Source: Bog-756 sp963725395 (GTDB lineage: Bacteria; Actinomycetota; Acidimicrobiia; Acidimicrobiales; RAAP-2). From it: a stretch of 64,000 nt of DNA. The notes under the pieces were generated by a model. It was not told where the DNA came from and made no database searches. It worked only from the letters and a program-made list of their open reading frames with translations. Each line of letters starts with the position of its first letter. Within the stretch, counting starts at the first letter, position 1. Positions 37,029-46,175 of the stretch are shown piece after piece. Position numbers and translations under genes: made by a program. The stretch spans positions 186,001 to 250,000 of the forward strand of contig CAVRYH010000009.1 in assembly GCA_963725395.1 (NCBI GenBank), read 5' to 3'.

Positions 37029-38120
37029 ATGGATCTGGAGGTCGACCGCGGAGACCTCCGCCGCGTGCGGTTCGCGCACTCCGAACCGGCGCCCCTCGAC
37101 GCGGGCGAGATCCGGCTCCGGATCGACACGTTCGGGCTGACCTCCAACAACATCACCTACGCGGTGTTCGGCGACGCCATGGGCTACTGGCAGTTCTTCC
37201 CGGGCCCCGAGGAGGGAGGCACCCACTGGGGACGGATCCCCGTCTGGGGCTTCGCCGAGGTGGTCGAGTCCTCGCTGCCCGGAATCGGCGACTCGACCCG
37301 CGTCTACGGGTACCTGCCCCCGGCCGACGAGCTGATCGTCAGGCCCGGCCGCATCGACGACCGCGGCTTCTCCGACACGGCCCCCCATCGGGCACCGCTT
37401 CCGACTGTCTACAACCGGTACTCGTTCGTGGACACCGACCCCGTCTACCACCCAGACCGCGAAGGCCACCAGATGCTGCTCTGGCCGCTGTTCGTCACGT
37501 CGTTCGTCGTCGACGACTTCCTCGGCGACCATGAAATGTTCGGTGGCACGACCGTGCTCATCTCGAGTGCGTCGGCGAAGACCTCGATCGCCGCCGCGTA
37601 CCTTCTGGGCCGTCGACCCGGCATCGACGTCGTCGGCCTCACCTCGCACGCCAATCTGGAGTTCGTGTCGTCGCTCGACTGCTACGACCGGGCGGTCACC
37701 TACGACCTGGTCGCGTCGCTGGCCCCCTCTGACAGCTGCTATGTAGACGTGGCCGGGGACAAAAGCGTCACCGCGGACGTCCACCGTCACTTCGGCGACC
37801 TCCTCCGCTACAGCATGGTCGTCGGGGACACCCACTGGGAGAGCGATGCTGGACCAACCGGGCCGTTGCCCGGTCCCCGCCCCACCTTCCTGTTCGCGCC
37901 CGACCAGATCGCCAAGCGGCGACGGGAGTGGGGACGGGACGGATTCGAGAACGCCGTCTCCCGGGCCTGGGACCGTTTCTCGCCCTGGACAGACGGATGG
38001 ATGGAAATCCGTCACGTCGCGGGTCCGGACGCGGTCGGCGCGTCGTACCGGGAACTACTCGAGGGACGGGTCGACCCCAGGGTGGGAGAGGTCTGCACGT
38101 TGCGGGACGCCCGGCGTTGA
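37029..38120 (+). CDS. DUF2855 family protein
   Basis: A 363-residue protein of the DUF2855 family, distantly like quinone oxidoreductases. Blocks: FGLTSNNITYAVFGDAMGYW, HWGRIPVWGFAEVVES, VYGYLPPADELIVRPG, VLISSASAKTSIAAAYLL (a degenerate nucleotide-binding turn) and CYVDVAGDKSVTADVH. The N-terminal half looks like the GroES-like domain of MDR enzymes, but the catalytic zinc residues are absent. GAGAGG lies before ATG 37029. It is followed by a TetR regulator on the same strand, which may control it. Confidence 0.8.
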   Translation: MDLEVDRGDLRRVRFAHSEPAPLDAGEIRLRIDTFGLTSNNITYAVFGDAMGYWQFFPGPEEGGTHWGRIPVWGFAEVVESSLPGIGDSTRVYGYLPPADELIVRPGRIDDRGFSDTAPHRAPLPTVYNRYSFVDTDPVYHPDREGHQMLLWPLFVTSFVVDDFLGDHEMFGGTTVLISSASAKTSIAAAYLLGRRPGIDVVGLTSHANLEFVSSLDCYDRAVTYDLVASLAPSDSCYVDVAGDKSVTADVHRHFGDLLRYSMVVGDTHWESDAGPTGPLPGPRPTFLFAPDQIAKRRREWGRDGFENAVSRAWDRFSPWTDGWMEIRHVAGPDAVGASYRELLEGRVDPRVGEVCTLRDARR

Positions 38121-38163
38121 CCGGGCCACCAGCCACACGGAACGTGGTCGCGACATCAAACGG

Positions 38164-38169
38164 TAGCCT
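38164..38169 (+). promoter_or_regulatory. -10 element of a near-leaderless promoter (TetR)
   Basis: TAGCCT ends 10 nt before ATG 38180. No ribosome binding site lies between. Confidence 0.35.
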
Positions 38170-38179
38170 CGACCCCACA

Positions 38180-38860
38180 ATGGTCACTTCCACCGAGAAC
38201 CACGAATCATCGCTCCCGAACGCCCACGCCGGGGACGATCACCGAGATCCGAGCCCACGAGGCGCCGGGGAGAGCCAGGACGGTCGCCAGCTCCGCCGGC
38301 AACGCAACCGTGAGGCGGTGGTCGACGCTCTCCTCGACCTCTACGATGACGGAAACCTCCGGCCGAGCACCGAGGAGATCGCCGCCCGCTCGGGCCTCTC
38401 GCCGAGGTCGGTGTTCCGTTACTTCGATGACGTCGACGACCTGACCCGGTCCGCCATCTCGCGAATGGAACGCCGGGCCCTCTCGCTGCTCCATATCGAG
38501 GTCGATCCCGCGGCCGAACTGGGCAGCAAGGTGAGGGCCCTCGTCGATCAACGGTTCCGGCTCTTCGATGCCGTCAGCAGTGCCGCCACCGTGTCGCGGC
38601 TCCGCTCACCGTTCCAGCCCATCCTGGCCGACCGCCTGCGCGAGAACAGGGCCCTGCTCCGAGGTCAGATCGAGGCCCTCTTCGCGCCGGAACTGGCGGC
38701 CCGGACATACCGGGGGGCGGCCGACACGCTGGCCGCCGCAGATGTCATGTGTTCCTTCGAAGCCCACCAACTGCTCCTGGGTGACCAGGGCCTCTCGACG
38801 GCCAACGCCAGAGCAGCGATGGCCTCCGCGCTCACAGCCCTCCTCGGATCGAACAACTGA
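38180..38860 (+). CDS. TetR-family transcriptional regulator
   Basis: A 226-residue regulator. After a 35-residue polar extension the helix-turn-helix occupies residues 40-85: REAVVDALLDLYDDGNLRPS, EEIAARSGLSPRSVFRYFDD. The C-terminal ligand domain is helical and not recognisable. It is 59 bp downstream of DUF2855 and probably controls it or the inverted repeat ahead of it. Odd: the N-terminal extension is longer than usual for TetR. Confidence 0.85.
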   Translation: MVTSTENHESSLPNAHAGDDHRDPSPRGAGESQDGRQLRRQRNREAVVDALLDLYDDGNLRPSTEEIAARSGLSPRSVFRYFDDVDDLTRSAISRMERRALSLLHIEVDPAAELGSKVRALVDQRFRLFDAVSSAATVSRLRSPFQPILADRLRENRALLRGQIEALFAPELAARTYRGAADTLAAADVMCSFEAHQLLLGDQGLSTANARAAMASALTALLGSNN

Positions 38861-38949
38861 CGCTCCCTTTTGATCAGCCGTGCGGCTACTGGCCCGGTCC
38901 GTGGTCGTGCGAGGATGGCGGACCGCAGCGACTGCAGTCGGCCCGGAAC

Positions 38950-40143
38950 GTGCCTCCACTGGACGTCGGAGCCGAGGGCCGACTCGACGTGGTGTCGCGT
39001 ATGGTGGCGGCCGCCACCATGGTGGTCACCCGCGACCCCGGCGAGCTCTATCTCCTCCGGCACACCGCCGGTGACGACGCCGTCTCCTTCGTCGAGCGCC
39101 TTGACCCCACGACCCTCGAACCGATCGGCCGCTCGCCGGACCTGGCCGGTGGGCCGACCTGGCCCGGCAGCATCGCCGTCCACGCCAACGGCTCGATCTA
39201 CGTGGTGTTCGGAAATCACGCCCACCGCCTCGACCCGGACCTCTCCGTCGTGGCCACCACCCCTCTGCCCCGGCAGTCGCCCTACAACGGGTTCGTGATC
39301 ATGCCCGACGGCACCCTGGTCACCAAGGACTTCGCCGGGTCCCGACCTGGAGCGGCGGTCCCCGCCGACGCACGCCGACCCTGTGAGTTGGTGGCGTTGG
39401 ACCCCGAACGCCTCAAGATCGTCGACCGTCACCTGTTGGCCGAGCCGTCGATCGCCCGTCTGTCCGCTGACGGGAGCCACGTCTACATCGTCGGTGACAC
39501 CAGCCTGTTGCGCACCCGGTGGGACGGCCGGTTCCGCCCCGACGACTCGTTCCGGGCCCGGTACCGGACGGTGGCCGGCCAGACGTACGGGTGGGACTGT
39601 GTGATCGCCCTCGGTGCCGCCTGGTTCCTCGACGACGGGGACGGGAGCGAGGACTACACCGGAACCCTCCACGGCCACGGGCGGTCGACCGCGCCCCTCC
39701 ATCTGTTCAGGGTGGATCTCGAATCGGGTGCGGTCACGGGCGTCGAGGTGAGCTCCGAACCCGGTGGACTGATCGCCAATCCCCCGGTGATCGATGCCGA
39801 CCGTTCGATCGCTGTCGGCTACGACAGCGGCAACGGCGTGATCTCCGCCTTCGACATCGCCGCCGACGGCTCCCTTTCCCCCCGCTGGCGGAGGCGCCAG
39901 GAGCACGGGGGCCATCTCGTCCTCTACCCGACGACCGGCGAGCTGGTCACCGGGCACTACGACCGTGAGCGCCGAGCCGACCAGGTGGTGGTCCTCGGCA
40001 TCGAGCATGGCGAGGAGCTCGCCAGGGTCGACACGGGCAGCCCGATCCAGTCGGTGCTGTTCCCGGCGGTCGGGACCGGTGGTGAACTGTACGTCTGCAC
40101 GTTCACCACGATCAGCCGATTGTCCGTCCCCGCCGAACCCTAG
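38950..40143 (+). CDS. Beta-propeller-like protein, unknown
   Basis: A 397-residue protein with repeated beta-strand units such as LYLLRHTAGDD, PGSIAVHANGSIYVVFGNHA, VYIVGDTSLLRTRWDG and VGYDSGNGVISAFDIAADGS. These are spaced like the blades of a six- or seven-bladed propeller of the PQQ/SMP-30 sort. No signal peptide or cofactor motif is evident. It may act as a lactonase-like hydrolase or a binding scaffold. The start is uncertain: GTG 38950 is taken, ATG 39001 is possible. Confidence 0.6.
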   Translation: MPPLDVGAEGRLDVVSRMVAAATMVVTRDPGELYLLRHTAGDDAVSFVERLDPTTLEPIGRSPDLAGGPTWPGSIAVHANGSIYVVFGNHAHRLDPDLSVVATTPLPRQSPYNGFVIMPDGTLVTKDFAGSRPGAAVPADARRPCELVALDPERLKIVDRHLLAEPSIARLSADGSHVYIVGDTSLLRTRWDGRFRPDDSFRARYRTVAGQTYGWDCVIALGAAWFLDDGDGSEDYTGTLHGHGRSTAPLHLFRVDLESGAVTGVEVSSEPGGLIANPPVIDADRSIAVGYDSGNGVISAFDIAADGSLSPRWRRRQEHGGHLVLYPTTGELVTGHYDRERRADQVVVLGIEHGEELARVDTGSPIQSVLFPAVGTGGELYVCTFTTISRLSVPAEP

Positions 40144-40188
40144 CTCTGAACCGGCCCCGATCCGTCCACCGAGCGGGCGCTGGCCCCG

Positions 40189-42225
40189 TCAGACCGTGGC
40201 AGCCGCCCGAGCGTCGGCCAGCAGTTTGTCGTCGTCGGCCAACAGGGCCTTGGCCAAGTGACGAACCATGTCGATCACCTCGGGATGGGCCTCGGGGTCC
40301 CATCCCTCCAGCAGCTCGGTCATCGAGTCACGTCGGGCCGCGGTAAGCCGTTCGATGGCGTCGTGGCCGGCGGCGGTGAGTACCAGCTTGTGCCCCTCGG
40401 GGCATTCGATTCGCTCGATCATCCCCTGGGATTCCAGCGACTCCACCCCGTCGGCCAGCCGATCCGGCTCCACGTTCAGCCGCGCACCGACCTCTTCCAC
40501 CGTCGCATCGGGTCGATCGGCCAGACGGTACAGCAGCCAACTCGCCCGGGGCTTGAGATCGAGGCCGGCGCGGCTGGTCAGCATCCCGTAGAGCTCGCCC
40601 CGGTTTTCCCGACTGGCCGCACGTTCGAGGATCCTCTGTACCTCACCGAGCGAGGTGCGGGGCTCGGGGAGGCCCAACTGCTCGGCCGGTTCCGTCGTCC
40701 GGATGGACTTGCGCAGCTCTATCTCGGGGAGGGTCCAACTGAGCAGGAACGCGACGAACGCGATGGGTACCCCGATGAGGAACATGGTCTGGATGGTGTG
40801 GGCGATGCCTTCGATGACACCGGCCTGGAGCGCCGGGGGCAGCTTGTGGATGACGGACGGGTTTTCGGCATTGAGGCTGAATCCCGTCGGTGCCTTGGTC
40901 ACGTGGAGAGCGTCGAGCACGTTGCGGACGACGAGGTTGGCGAAGATGGCGCCGAAGACGGCGGTCCCGAACGAGCCGCCGATCATGCGGAAGAACGTGA
41001 CCCCCGACGTGGCGGTGCCCAGCGCCTCGTAGGGCACCGCGTTCTGCACGGCCACCGTGAGCACCTGGAGGATGAATCCGAGCCCGAGGCCGAACACGGC
41101 CATGTAGGCGGCCATCACCCACGCGCCGGTGCTCACGCCGATCAGGGACATGAGGTACAGCCCCACCGTCATGAGCGCGGTCCCGAGCACCGGGAAGACC
41201 TTGTAACGACCCCACCGGCTAACCAGCAGGCCGGAGCCGATCGAGGCGACCAGGAGCCCTCCCATCAGGGGAAACAGGCGCACCCCGGACTGGATGGCGC
41301 TGATCCCCTTCACCTCCTGGAAGAACAAGGGCAGGAAGGTGAGCGCTCCGAACATGGCGAACCCGACCACGAAGCCGATCGAGCTGGCCGCGGCGAACAC
41401 CCTGTTGGTGAACAGCGGGAGGGGGATGATCGGCTCGACGGCCCGGCGCTCGGCCAGGAGGAAGAGGATCGTGAACACCACGCCGGCCACGGCGAGGCCG
41501 ATGATGAACGGGGATCCCCACGGGTACGAGGTGCCTCCGAGGCTCGTGAAGAGCACCAGCGAGGTGGCGGCGAGGGCGATGAGGGCGGTACCGAGGTAGT
41601 CGATCACCCGATGGACGCGGCTCAACGCGCCGGGAAGGGCGAAAGCCGTCACCACCAGTGCGAGCGCGCCGATGGGGATGTTGATGTAGAAGATCCACCG
41701 CCAGCTGAGATAGTCGACGAAGACCCCACCGATGAGCGGTCCGATCACCGAGGTCACCCCGAACATGGCCATGAAGAGGCCCATGTAGCGCCCGCGCTCC
41801 CGCGGGGAGACCACGTCGCCGATGATCGTCATCGCCCCGATCATCAGTCCGCCCCCACCCAGACCCTGCACGGCCCGGAAGAGGATGAGCTCGATCATCG
41901 AATGGCTCAGTCCCGAGAGGGCGGAGCCGATCAGGAACAGGACGATGGCGGCCTGGAAGAACAGCTTGCGACCGTAGAGATCGCCGAGTTTTCCCCACAG
42001 GGGCGTCGAGACCGTCGAGGCCAGCAGGTAGGCGGTCACCACCCAGCTCAGGTGGGAGGCACCGTTCAGATCGCCCACGATGGTCGGAAGAGCGGTGGAC
42101 ACGACGGTCTGGTCGAGTGCGGCCAGGAACATCCCGAGCATGAGCGCCCCGATGACGACGAGCACTCTCCGGTGAGAGAGGGCGGCGGTCGGTCCCGGCG
42201 GACCGGCCGTCGCTGTTTCACTCAT
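40189..42225 (-). CDS. DHA2-family MFS drug exporter with C-terminal MarR-like domain
   Basis: A 678-residue fusion. Residues 20-520 form a 14-helix proton-coupled exporter of the EmrB/QacA type: motif C-like GPLIGGVFVDYLSWRWIFYI, motif A GKLGDLYGRK, and MFLAALDQTVVSTALPTIVG at helix 1. After residue 530 comes a MarR-like winged helix (ASWLLYRLADRPDATVEEV, MIERIECPEGHKLVLTAAG). A repressor attached to its own pump is unusual. ATG 42225 fits the helix-1 spacing; an ATG 30 bp earlier exists. The antisense strand has a long open frame which is spurious. Confidence 0.85.
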   Translation of the reverse strand: MSETATAGPPGPTAALSHRRVLVVIGALMLGMFLAALDQTVVSTALPTIVGDLNGASHLSWVVTAYLLASTVSTPLWGKLGDLYGRKLFFQAAIVLFLIGSALSGLSHSMIELILFRAVQGLGGGGLMIGAMTIIGDVVSPRERGRYMGLFMAMFGVTSVIGPLIGGVFVDYLSWRWIFYINIPIGALALVVTAFALPGALSRVHRVIDYLGTALIALAATSLVLFTSLGGTSYPWGSPFIIGLAVAGVVFTILFLLAERRAVEPIIPLPLFTNRVFAAASSIGFVVGFAMFGALTFLPLFFQEVKGISAIQSGVRLFPLMGGLLVASIGSGLLVSRWGRYKVFPVLGTALMTVGLYLMSLIGVSTGAWVMAAYMAVFGLGLGFILQVLTVAVQNAVPYEALGTATSGVTFFRMIGGSFGTAVFGAIFANLVVRNVLDALHVTKAPTGFSLNAENPSVIHKLPPALQAGVIEGIAHTIQTMFLIGVPIAFVAFLLSWTLPEIELRKSIRTTEPAEQLGLPEPRTSLGEVQRILERAASRENRGELYGMLTSRAGLDLKPRASWLLYRLADRPDATVEEVGARLNVEPDRLADGVESLESQGMIERIECPEGHKLVLTAAGHDAIERLTAARRDSMTELLEGWDPEAHPEVIDMVRHLAKALLADDDKLLADARAAATV

Positions 42226-42321
42226 CGTGCCGGTCCCCGGCACTCTTTGCTCCACGTCTGGCCATTCCCCTCAGTGTACGGGGCCCAACTCGCGGGGAGC
42301 CCGCCGCCCCGACGTGGTCGA

Positions 42322-43149
42322 TCATGGCGGAGGTGCGCCTCCAGCGCGGATGCACCCGATCAGGTAGTCGAGATCCGAACCGTCGATCCGGATGGCAGCC
42401 TTCAGCGAGGCGCGGCCAATCGACGAGCCCATGGGCAGGGCATCCAGCAGTCCGCGACCCACCCAGCTACGGATCAGACGGAGCTCGGTGGCCCGGGACA
42501 GGGTGCGCTCGTCGATGGTCGTCCCCTTCGACACGAGCGCGGCATTGGTCAGCCGCCGGACATCGGTTCGGTCGAAGCTCACGTCCAGCTCGTTGAGGCG
42601 ACGGACCACATACGAGCCGGTGTTGTACCAGTCGCAGCACCCGTGCACCACCGATGCGACCTGGCCCACCGCGCCGTCGATGGCGACGGCCAGCACCGGA
42701 CCGCCTTCCAGTGTGGATGCCGCTGCCGCCCCGACCAACGCGAGCTGGAGAGCACCCATGGCCGCGCTGATCGACCGGCTCTGGCTCGAGGCGAGGAGCT
42801 CCACCCCTTTTTGGTCATAAAGCACGGCCGGATGGTCGACCACCTGTCCCGACATCCAATCGAGCAGGCGGGGCGGGGCGGCCCGAATCTGGGAACGGAC
42901 CCTTCGAAGGCGGCCCGGCCCACCCGACAGGGCTTCGCGTCCGACACTCCCGAACGCGGCCTCGAGCTCGGCCGCCGCCTCGGGAGGCAGTCCCTCGGGT
43001 TGCAGGAGGGAGCGGAGGGCCCCGCTGAAGGCGGCCCGGGCCCTGGCCCGGGCGCGATCGATCCTCGAGGGCATCGGCGCCGGCGGTTCCGCTCCGGAAC
43101 TCGCAAAGTCTTCGGGCACGTCCCGAGTCTGCAGAAGGGTTGCCCGCAC
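42322..43149 (-). CDS. Hypothetical protein with Gly/Ala-rich membrane-associated segment
   Basis: A 275-residue protein I do not recognise. It starts with an Arg/Ala-rich helical section (RIDRARARARAAFSGAL), then SQSRSISAAMGALQLALVGA and a mildly hydrophobic segment (EGGPVLAVAIDGAVGQVASV) and a C-terminal helical part. It recalls EcsC-like proteins in composition only. Start GTG 43149. No neighbour suggests a role. Confidence 0.55.
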   Translation of the reverse strand: MRATLLQTRDVPEDFASSGAEPPAPMPSRIDRARARARAAFSGALRSLLQPEGLPPEAAAELEAAFGSVGREALSGGPGRLRRVRSQIRAAPPRLLDWMSGQVVDHPAVLYDQKGVELLASSQSRSISAAMGALQLALVGAAAASTLEGGPVLAVAIDGAVGQVASVVHGCCDWYNTGSYVVRRLNELDVSFDRTDVRRLTNAALVSKGTTIDERTLSRATELRLIRSWVGRGLLDALPMGSSIGRASLKAAIRIDGSDLDYLIGCIRAGGAPPP

Positions 43150-43272
43150 CGCAAGCTTGCCGGAAGGGTTGGCGTCCGGGCCGCCCCGACCCGTCTACCA
43201 TCGAGCAAGGGCCCACCGTGGCTCGTGTGTCGGACCGCCGTAGGCTCAGGTTCGACGAACCGGGGAGCGCAG

Positions 43273-44913
43273 ATGGCGTTGGACATTGGCAGGAGGCACC
43301 TCGAACGAGCGGTGCGTAACGCCCGGGCCAACGGGACGTCGACCCCCAGCGTCGTCATCGTGGGAGGTGGCCTCTCGGGACTTGCCGCCGGGATGCAGCT
43401 GATCCGATCGGGACTCACATCGTTCTCCATCATCGAACAGTCGGACGGGGTGGGCGGCACCTGGCGGGACAACGTCTACCCCGGCAGTGCCTGCGACGTG
43501 CCCTCCCATCTCTACTCCTTCTCGTTCTTCCCAAAATCCGACTGGAGCCGCCGGTTCGCCGAGCAGCCGGAGATACTGTCGTACGCCGAAGCCTGCGTGG
43601 AGCACTTCGGGCTCGCTCCACACCTGCGCACCGGGACGACCGTGGAGAGTGCGTCGTTCGACTCGGCCGACAGTCGTTGGCACCTCCACTTGCGCTCGGC
43701 CGACGGTCAGGAGACGATGACCGCGGACACAGTGATCTTCGCGTGCGGCCAGCTCAACCGACCTCAGGTACCCGACCTGTCGGGTCTCGGCACCTTTGCC
43801 GGTCCCTCCTGGCACTCCGCCCGGTGGGATCACGACGTCGGACTCGAAGGTGCGCGGGTGGGCGTGGTGGGCAGCGGGGCGAGCGCCATCCAGTTCGTGC
43901 CTCCGGTGGCCGCCCGCGCCGACCACGTGACCATCTTCCAACGGAGCCCCAACTACGTCGGGCCGAAGAAGGACCGTGTCTACAGCGGGCCGACTCGGAG
44001 GCTGCTCGACCGGTCGGAGCTCGTCGAGCGCGCCTACCGGTGGTGGATCTACTGGAGTCTCGAGGTCCGGTGGTTCTGGTTCCGGAGGGACAGCTGGTTC
44101 GGCCGCAAGCTGGGCGAGCTGTTCAAGAAAGGGGTCCGCGACGAGGTGGTCTGCGAGCGGTTGCCCGAGCCGGTCGTGCTTCCGGACTACCCGATCGGCT
44201 GCAAACGCATCCTCATCTCGAGCGACTGGTACCCGGCCCTGCTCCGTCCCTCGGTCAGGGTTGTCGATGAGCCCATCGACCATATCGAGCCCGATGCCGT
44301 GGTCACCACCGACGGCGAGCGACACCCGGTCGACGTCCTGATTTTCGGGACCGGCTTCTCCACCACAGACTTCCTGGCTCACATCCCGATCACCGGCGTG
44401 GACGGCCGCAGCCTGGCCACCGAATGGCGGGACGGCGCCAGGGCGTACCTGGGCACGGCGGTGGCCGGCTTTCCGAACTGCTATCTGCTCTACGGGCCCA
44501 ACACCAATCTCGGGCACAACTCGATCCTCTTCATGGTCGAACGCCAGCTCAATCTGGTGTTGCAGGCCCTCGCCGCCCAGACCGGTTCGTCCGACCGGTC
44601 CGGAGCGCCGCCCCGGGTGGAGGTCACTCGCGCCGCCTACGACCGTGACGACCTCCGCACCCAGGGCCGCATGGCGGCCACGGTGTGGGTGTCGCACTGC
44701 AGGAGCTGGTACAAGGCGGCGTCGGGGCGTGTCACCAACAACTGGCCCACGTGGACGGTCCGCTACTGGTACGAGACCCTGCGTCTGAGGCCGGGCGATC
44801 TCCTGGTGGCCGTTGAGGACGGTCCGGGCGGCGCCGCGTCCGCACCCGTCCCGAACGGCGTCACGCCGGCGGTCGAGGGTGTCTCCGCCGAAGGGAACGC
44901 CGTCCGATCCTGA
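43273..44913 (+). CDS. Baeyer-Villiger flavin monooxygenase
   Basis: A 546-residue FAD- and NADPH-dependent monooxygenase that turns ketones into esters. The first dinucleotide motif is VVIVGGGLSGLAAGMQLIRS, the BVMO fingerprint FxGxxxHxxxW is FAGPSWHSARW, and the second is VGVVGSGASAIQFVPPVA. GGTWRDNVYPGSACDVPSHL follows the FAD site. ATG 43273 follows GGGGAGCG. The substrate could be a steroid, a cyclic or a linear ketone. The open frame continues far upstream on this strand, but that part is only antisense of the exporter. Confidence 0.9.
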   Translation: MALDIGRRHLERAVRNARANGTSTPSVVIVGGGLSGLAAGMQLIRSGLTSFSIIEQSDGVGGTWRDNVYPGSACDVPSHLYSFSFFPKSDWSRRFAEQPEILSYAEACVEHFGLAPHLRTGTTVESASFDSADSRWHLHLRSADGQETMTADTVIFACGQLNRPQVPDLSGLGTFAGPSWHSARWDHDVGLEGARVGVVGSGASAIQFVPPVAARADHVTIFQRSPNYVGPKKDRVYSGPTRRLLDRSELVERAYRWWIYWSLEVRWFWFRRDSWFGRKLGELFKKGVRDEVVCERLPEPVVLPDYPIGCKRILISSDWYPALLRPSVRVVDEPIDHIEPDAVVTTDGERHPVDVLIFGTGFSTTDFLAHIPITGVDGRSLATEWRDGARAYLGTAVAGFPNCYLLYGPNTNLGHNSILFMVERQLNLVLQALAAQTGSSDRSGAPPRVEVTRAAYDRDDLRTQGRMAATVWVSHCRSWYKAASGRVTNNWPTWTVRYWYETLRLRPGDLLVAVEDGPGGAASAPVPNGVTPAVEGVSAEGNAVRS

Positions 44914-44966
44914 CGTGGTCGAGCGGGCGGGTCCGATCGGCCGAACTTCCGCGTCCGGACTCCCCG

Positions 44967-45926
44967 TTACGAGCCGATGTGGTCGGCAGGGATGGTCCCG
45001 AGCCGGCCCGCCTGATAGTCCTCGAAGGCCTGGGCCACCTCCTCACGGGTGTTCATGACGAAGGGCCCGTACGCGTAGACCGGCTCACCGATGGGCCGCC
45101 CACCGAGGATGAGCACATCCAGCTCGGGGGTCCGTGAGTCCTGGGCGGTGTCCGCGGCGATGGTGACGGCGTCGCCGTCACCGAACACGGCCAGCTGTCC
45201 GGTGCGCACCGGCCGGGCGTCCGTGCCCACCGTCCCGTTCCCACCGAGCACGTACACCAGGGCGTTGAACTCCTTGCGCCAGGGAAGATCGACCTTGGCG
45301 CCGGCCGACAACGTGGCATGCACCATGGCCATCGGTGAATGGGTCGAGCCCGGTCCTGCGTGCCCCCCCAACTCGCCGGCGATGAGGCGGAACAACGCGC
45401 CGCCGTCGGGTGAAGACAACAGCACCACGTTCGACGATCCGATGTCCTGATAGCGGGGCGCGATCATCTTGTCGACCCGGGGGAGATTGACCCAGAGCTG
45501 AATCCCGTGGAACAGACCGCCGCTCGCCACCAGCTCCTCGGGCGGTGCCTCGATGTGGAGGATCCCACCCCCGGCGGTCATCCACTGCGTGTCGCCGTTG
45601 GTAATGAGGCCGCCCCCGCCGATGGAGTCCTGGTGCTGGAAGGTGCCGTCGATCATGTAGGTCACCGTCTCGAACCCACGGTGGGGGTGCCAAGGGGTTC
45701 CTTTCGGCTCGCCGGGCGCGTACTCCACCTCCCCCATCTGGTCCATGTGGATGAACGGGTCGAGATGGCGACGGTCCACGCCGGCGAAGGCCCTCCGCAC
45801 GGGAAAGCCCTCTCCCTCGAATCCCGAAGGGGCGGTGGTCACCGACAGCACCGGGCGCGCCAACACGTTGGCCACCGGCTCCACTTTCGCCAAAGCGAGT
45901 ACGTCATCAACGGTCACGGCCGGCAT
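44967..45926 (-). CDS. Pirin family protein
   Basis: A 319-residue bicupin of the pirin family, metal proteins with quercetinase-like activity or regulatory roles. PWHPHRGFETVTYMIDGTFQ contains the metal His and Glu residues, and QWMTAGGGILHIE the further ligand. The C-terminal pirin domain ends LDVLILGGRPIGEPVYAYGP. ATG 45926 follows GGAGG by 6 nt. A TAGTAT hexamer at 46003-46008 on this strand may be its -10. It is convergent with the BVMO gene. Confidence 0.88.
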   Translation of the reverse strand: MPAVTVDDVLALAKVEPVANVLARPVLSVTTAPSGFEGEGFPVRRAFAGVDRRHLDPFIHMDQMGEVEYAPGEPKGTPWHPHRGFETVTYMIDGTFQHQDSIGGGGLITNGDTQWMTAGGGILHIEAPPEELVASGGLFHGIQLWVNLPRVDKMIAPRYQDIGSSNVVLLSSPDGGALFRLIAGELGGHAGPGSTHSPMAMVHATLSAGAKVDLPWRKEFNALVYVLGGNGTVGTDARPVRTGQLAVFGDGDAVTIAADTAQDSRTPELDVLILGGRPIGEPVYAYGPFVMNTREEVAQAFEDYQAGRLGTIPADHIGS

Positions 45927-46175
45927 GGTCAACCTCCACTGCATTCTCGGGTGGTCGTCTGGGCCGTCACGTACCCCGGCGCCACCCCTGGGTGTTGACT
46001 CGATACTAATTGTGCCCGCAACATTCCCGACCGACCGGCTGATCCCAGCCCACGGGGCCGGGCGGCGGCGATCGCGGCCGTAGTCGCCGACGGGCTTCAG
46101 GCCGGCACCCGATGTGCCGAAGAAGGCCATTGAGCAGGTACGCTTACGGCCTGGGGAAAAGTCAGGAGACTGCAC

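Noticed and set aside
40258..43272. A very long plus-strand open frame running into the BVMO gene
   Set aside because: It is antisense to the MFS exporter and the 42.3-kb gene; its product is His/Gln/Arg/Gly-rich without domains. Open antisense frames are expected at this G+C. Only the part from 43273 is real.
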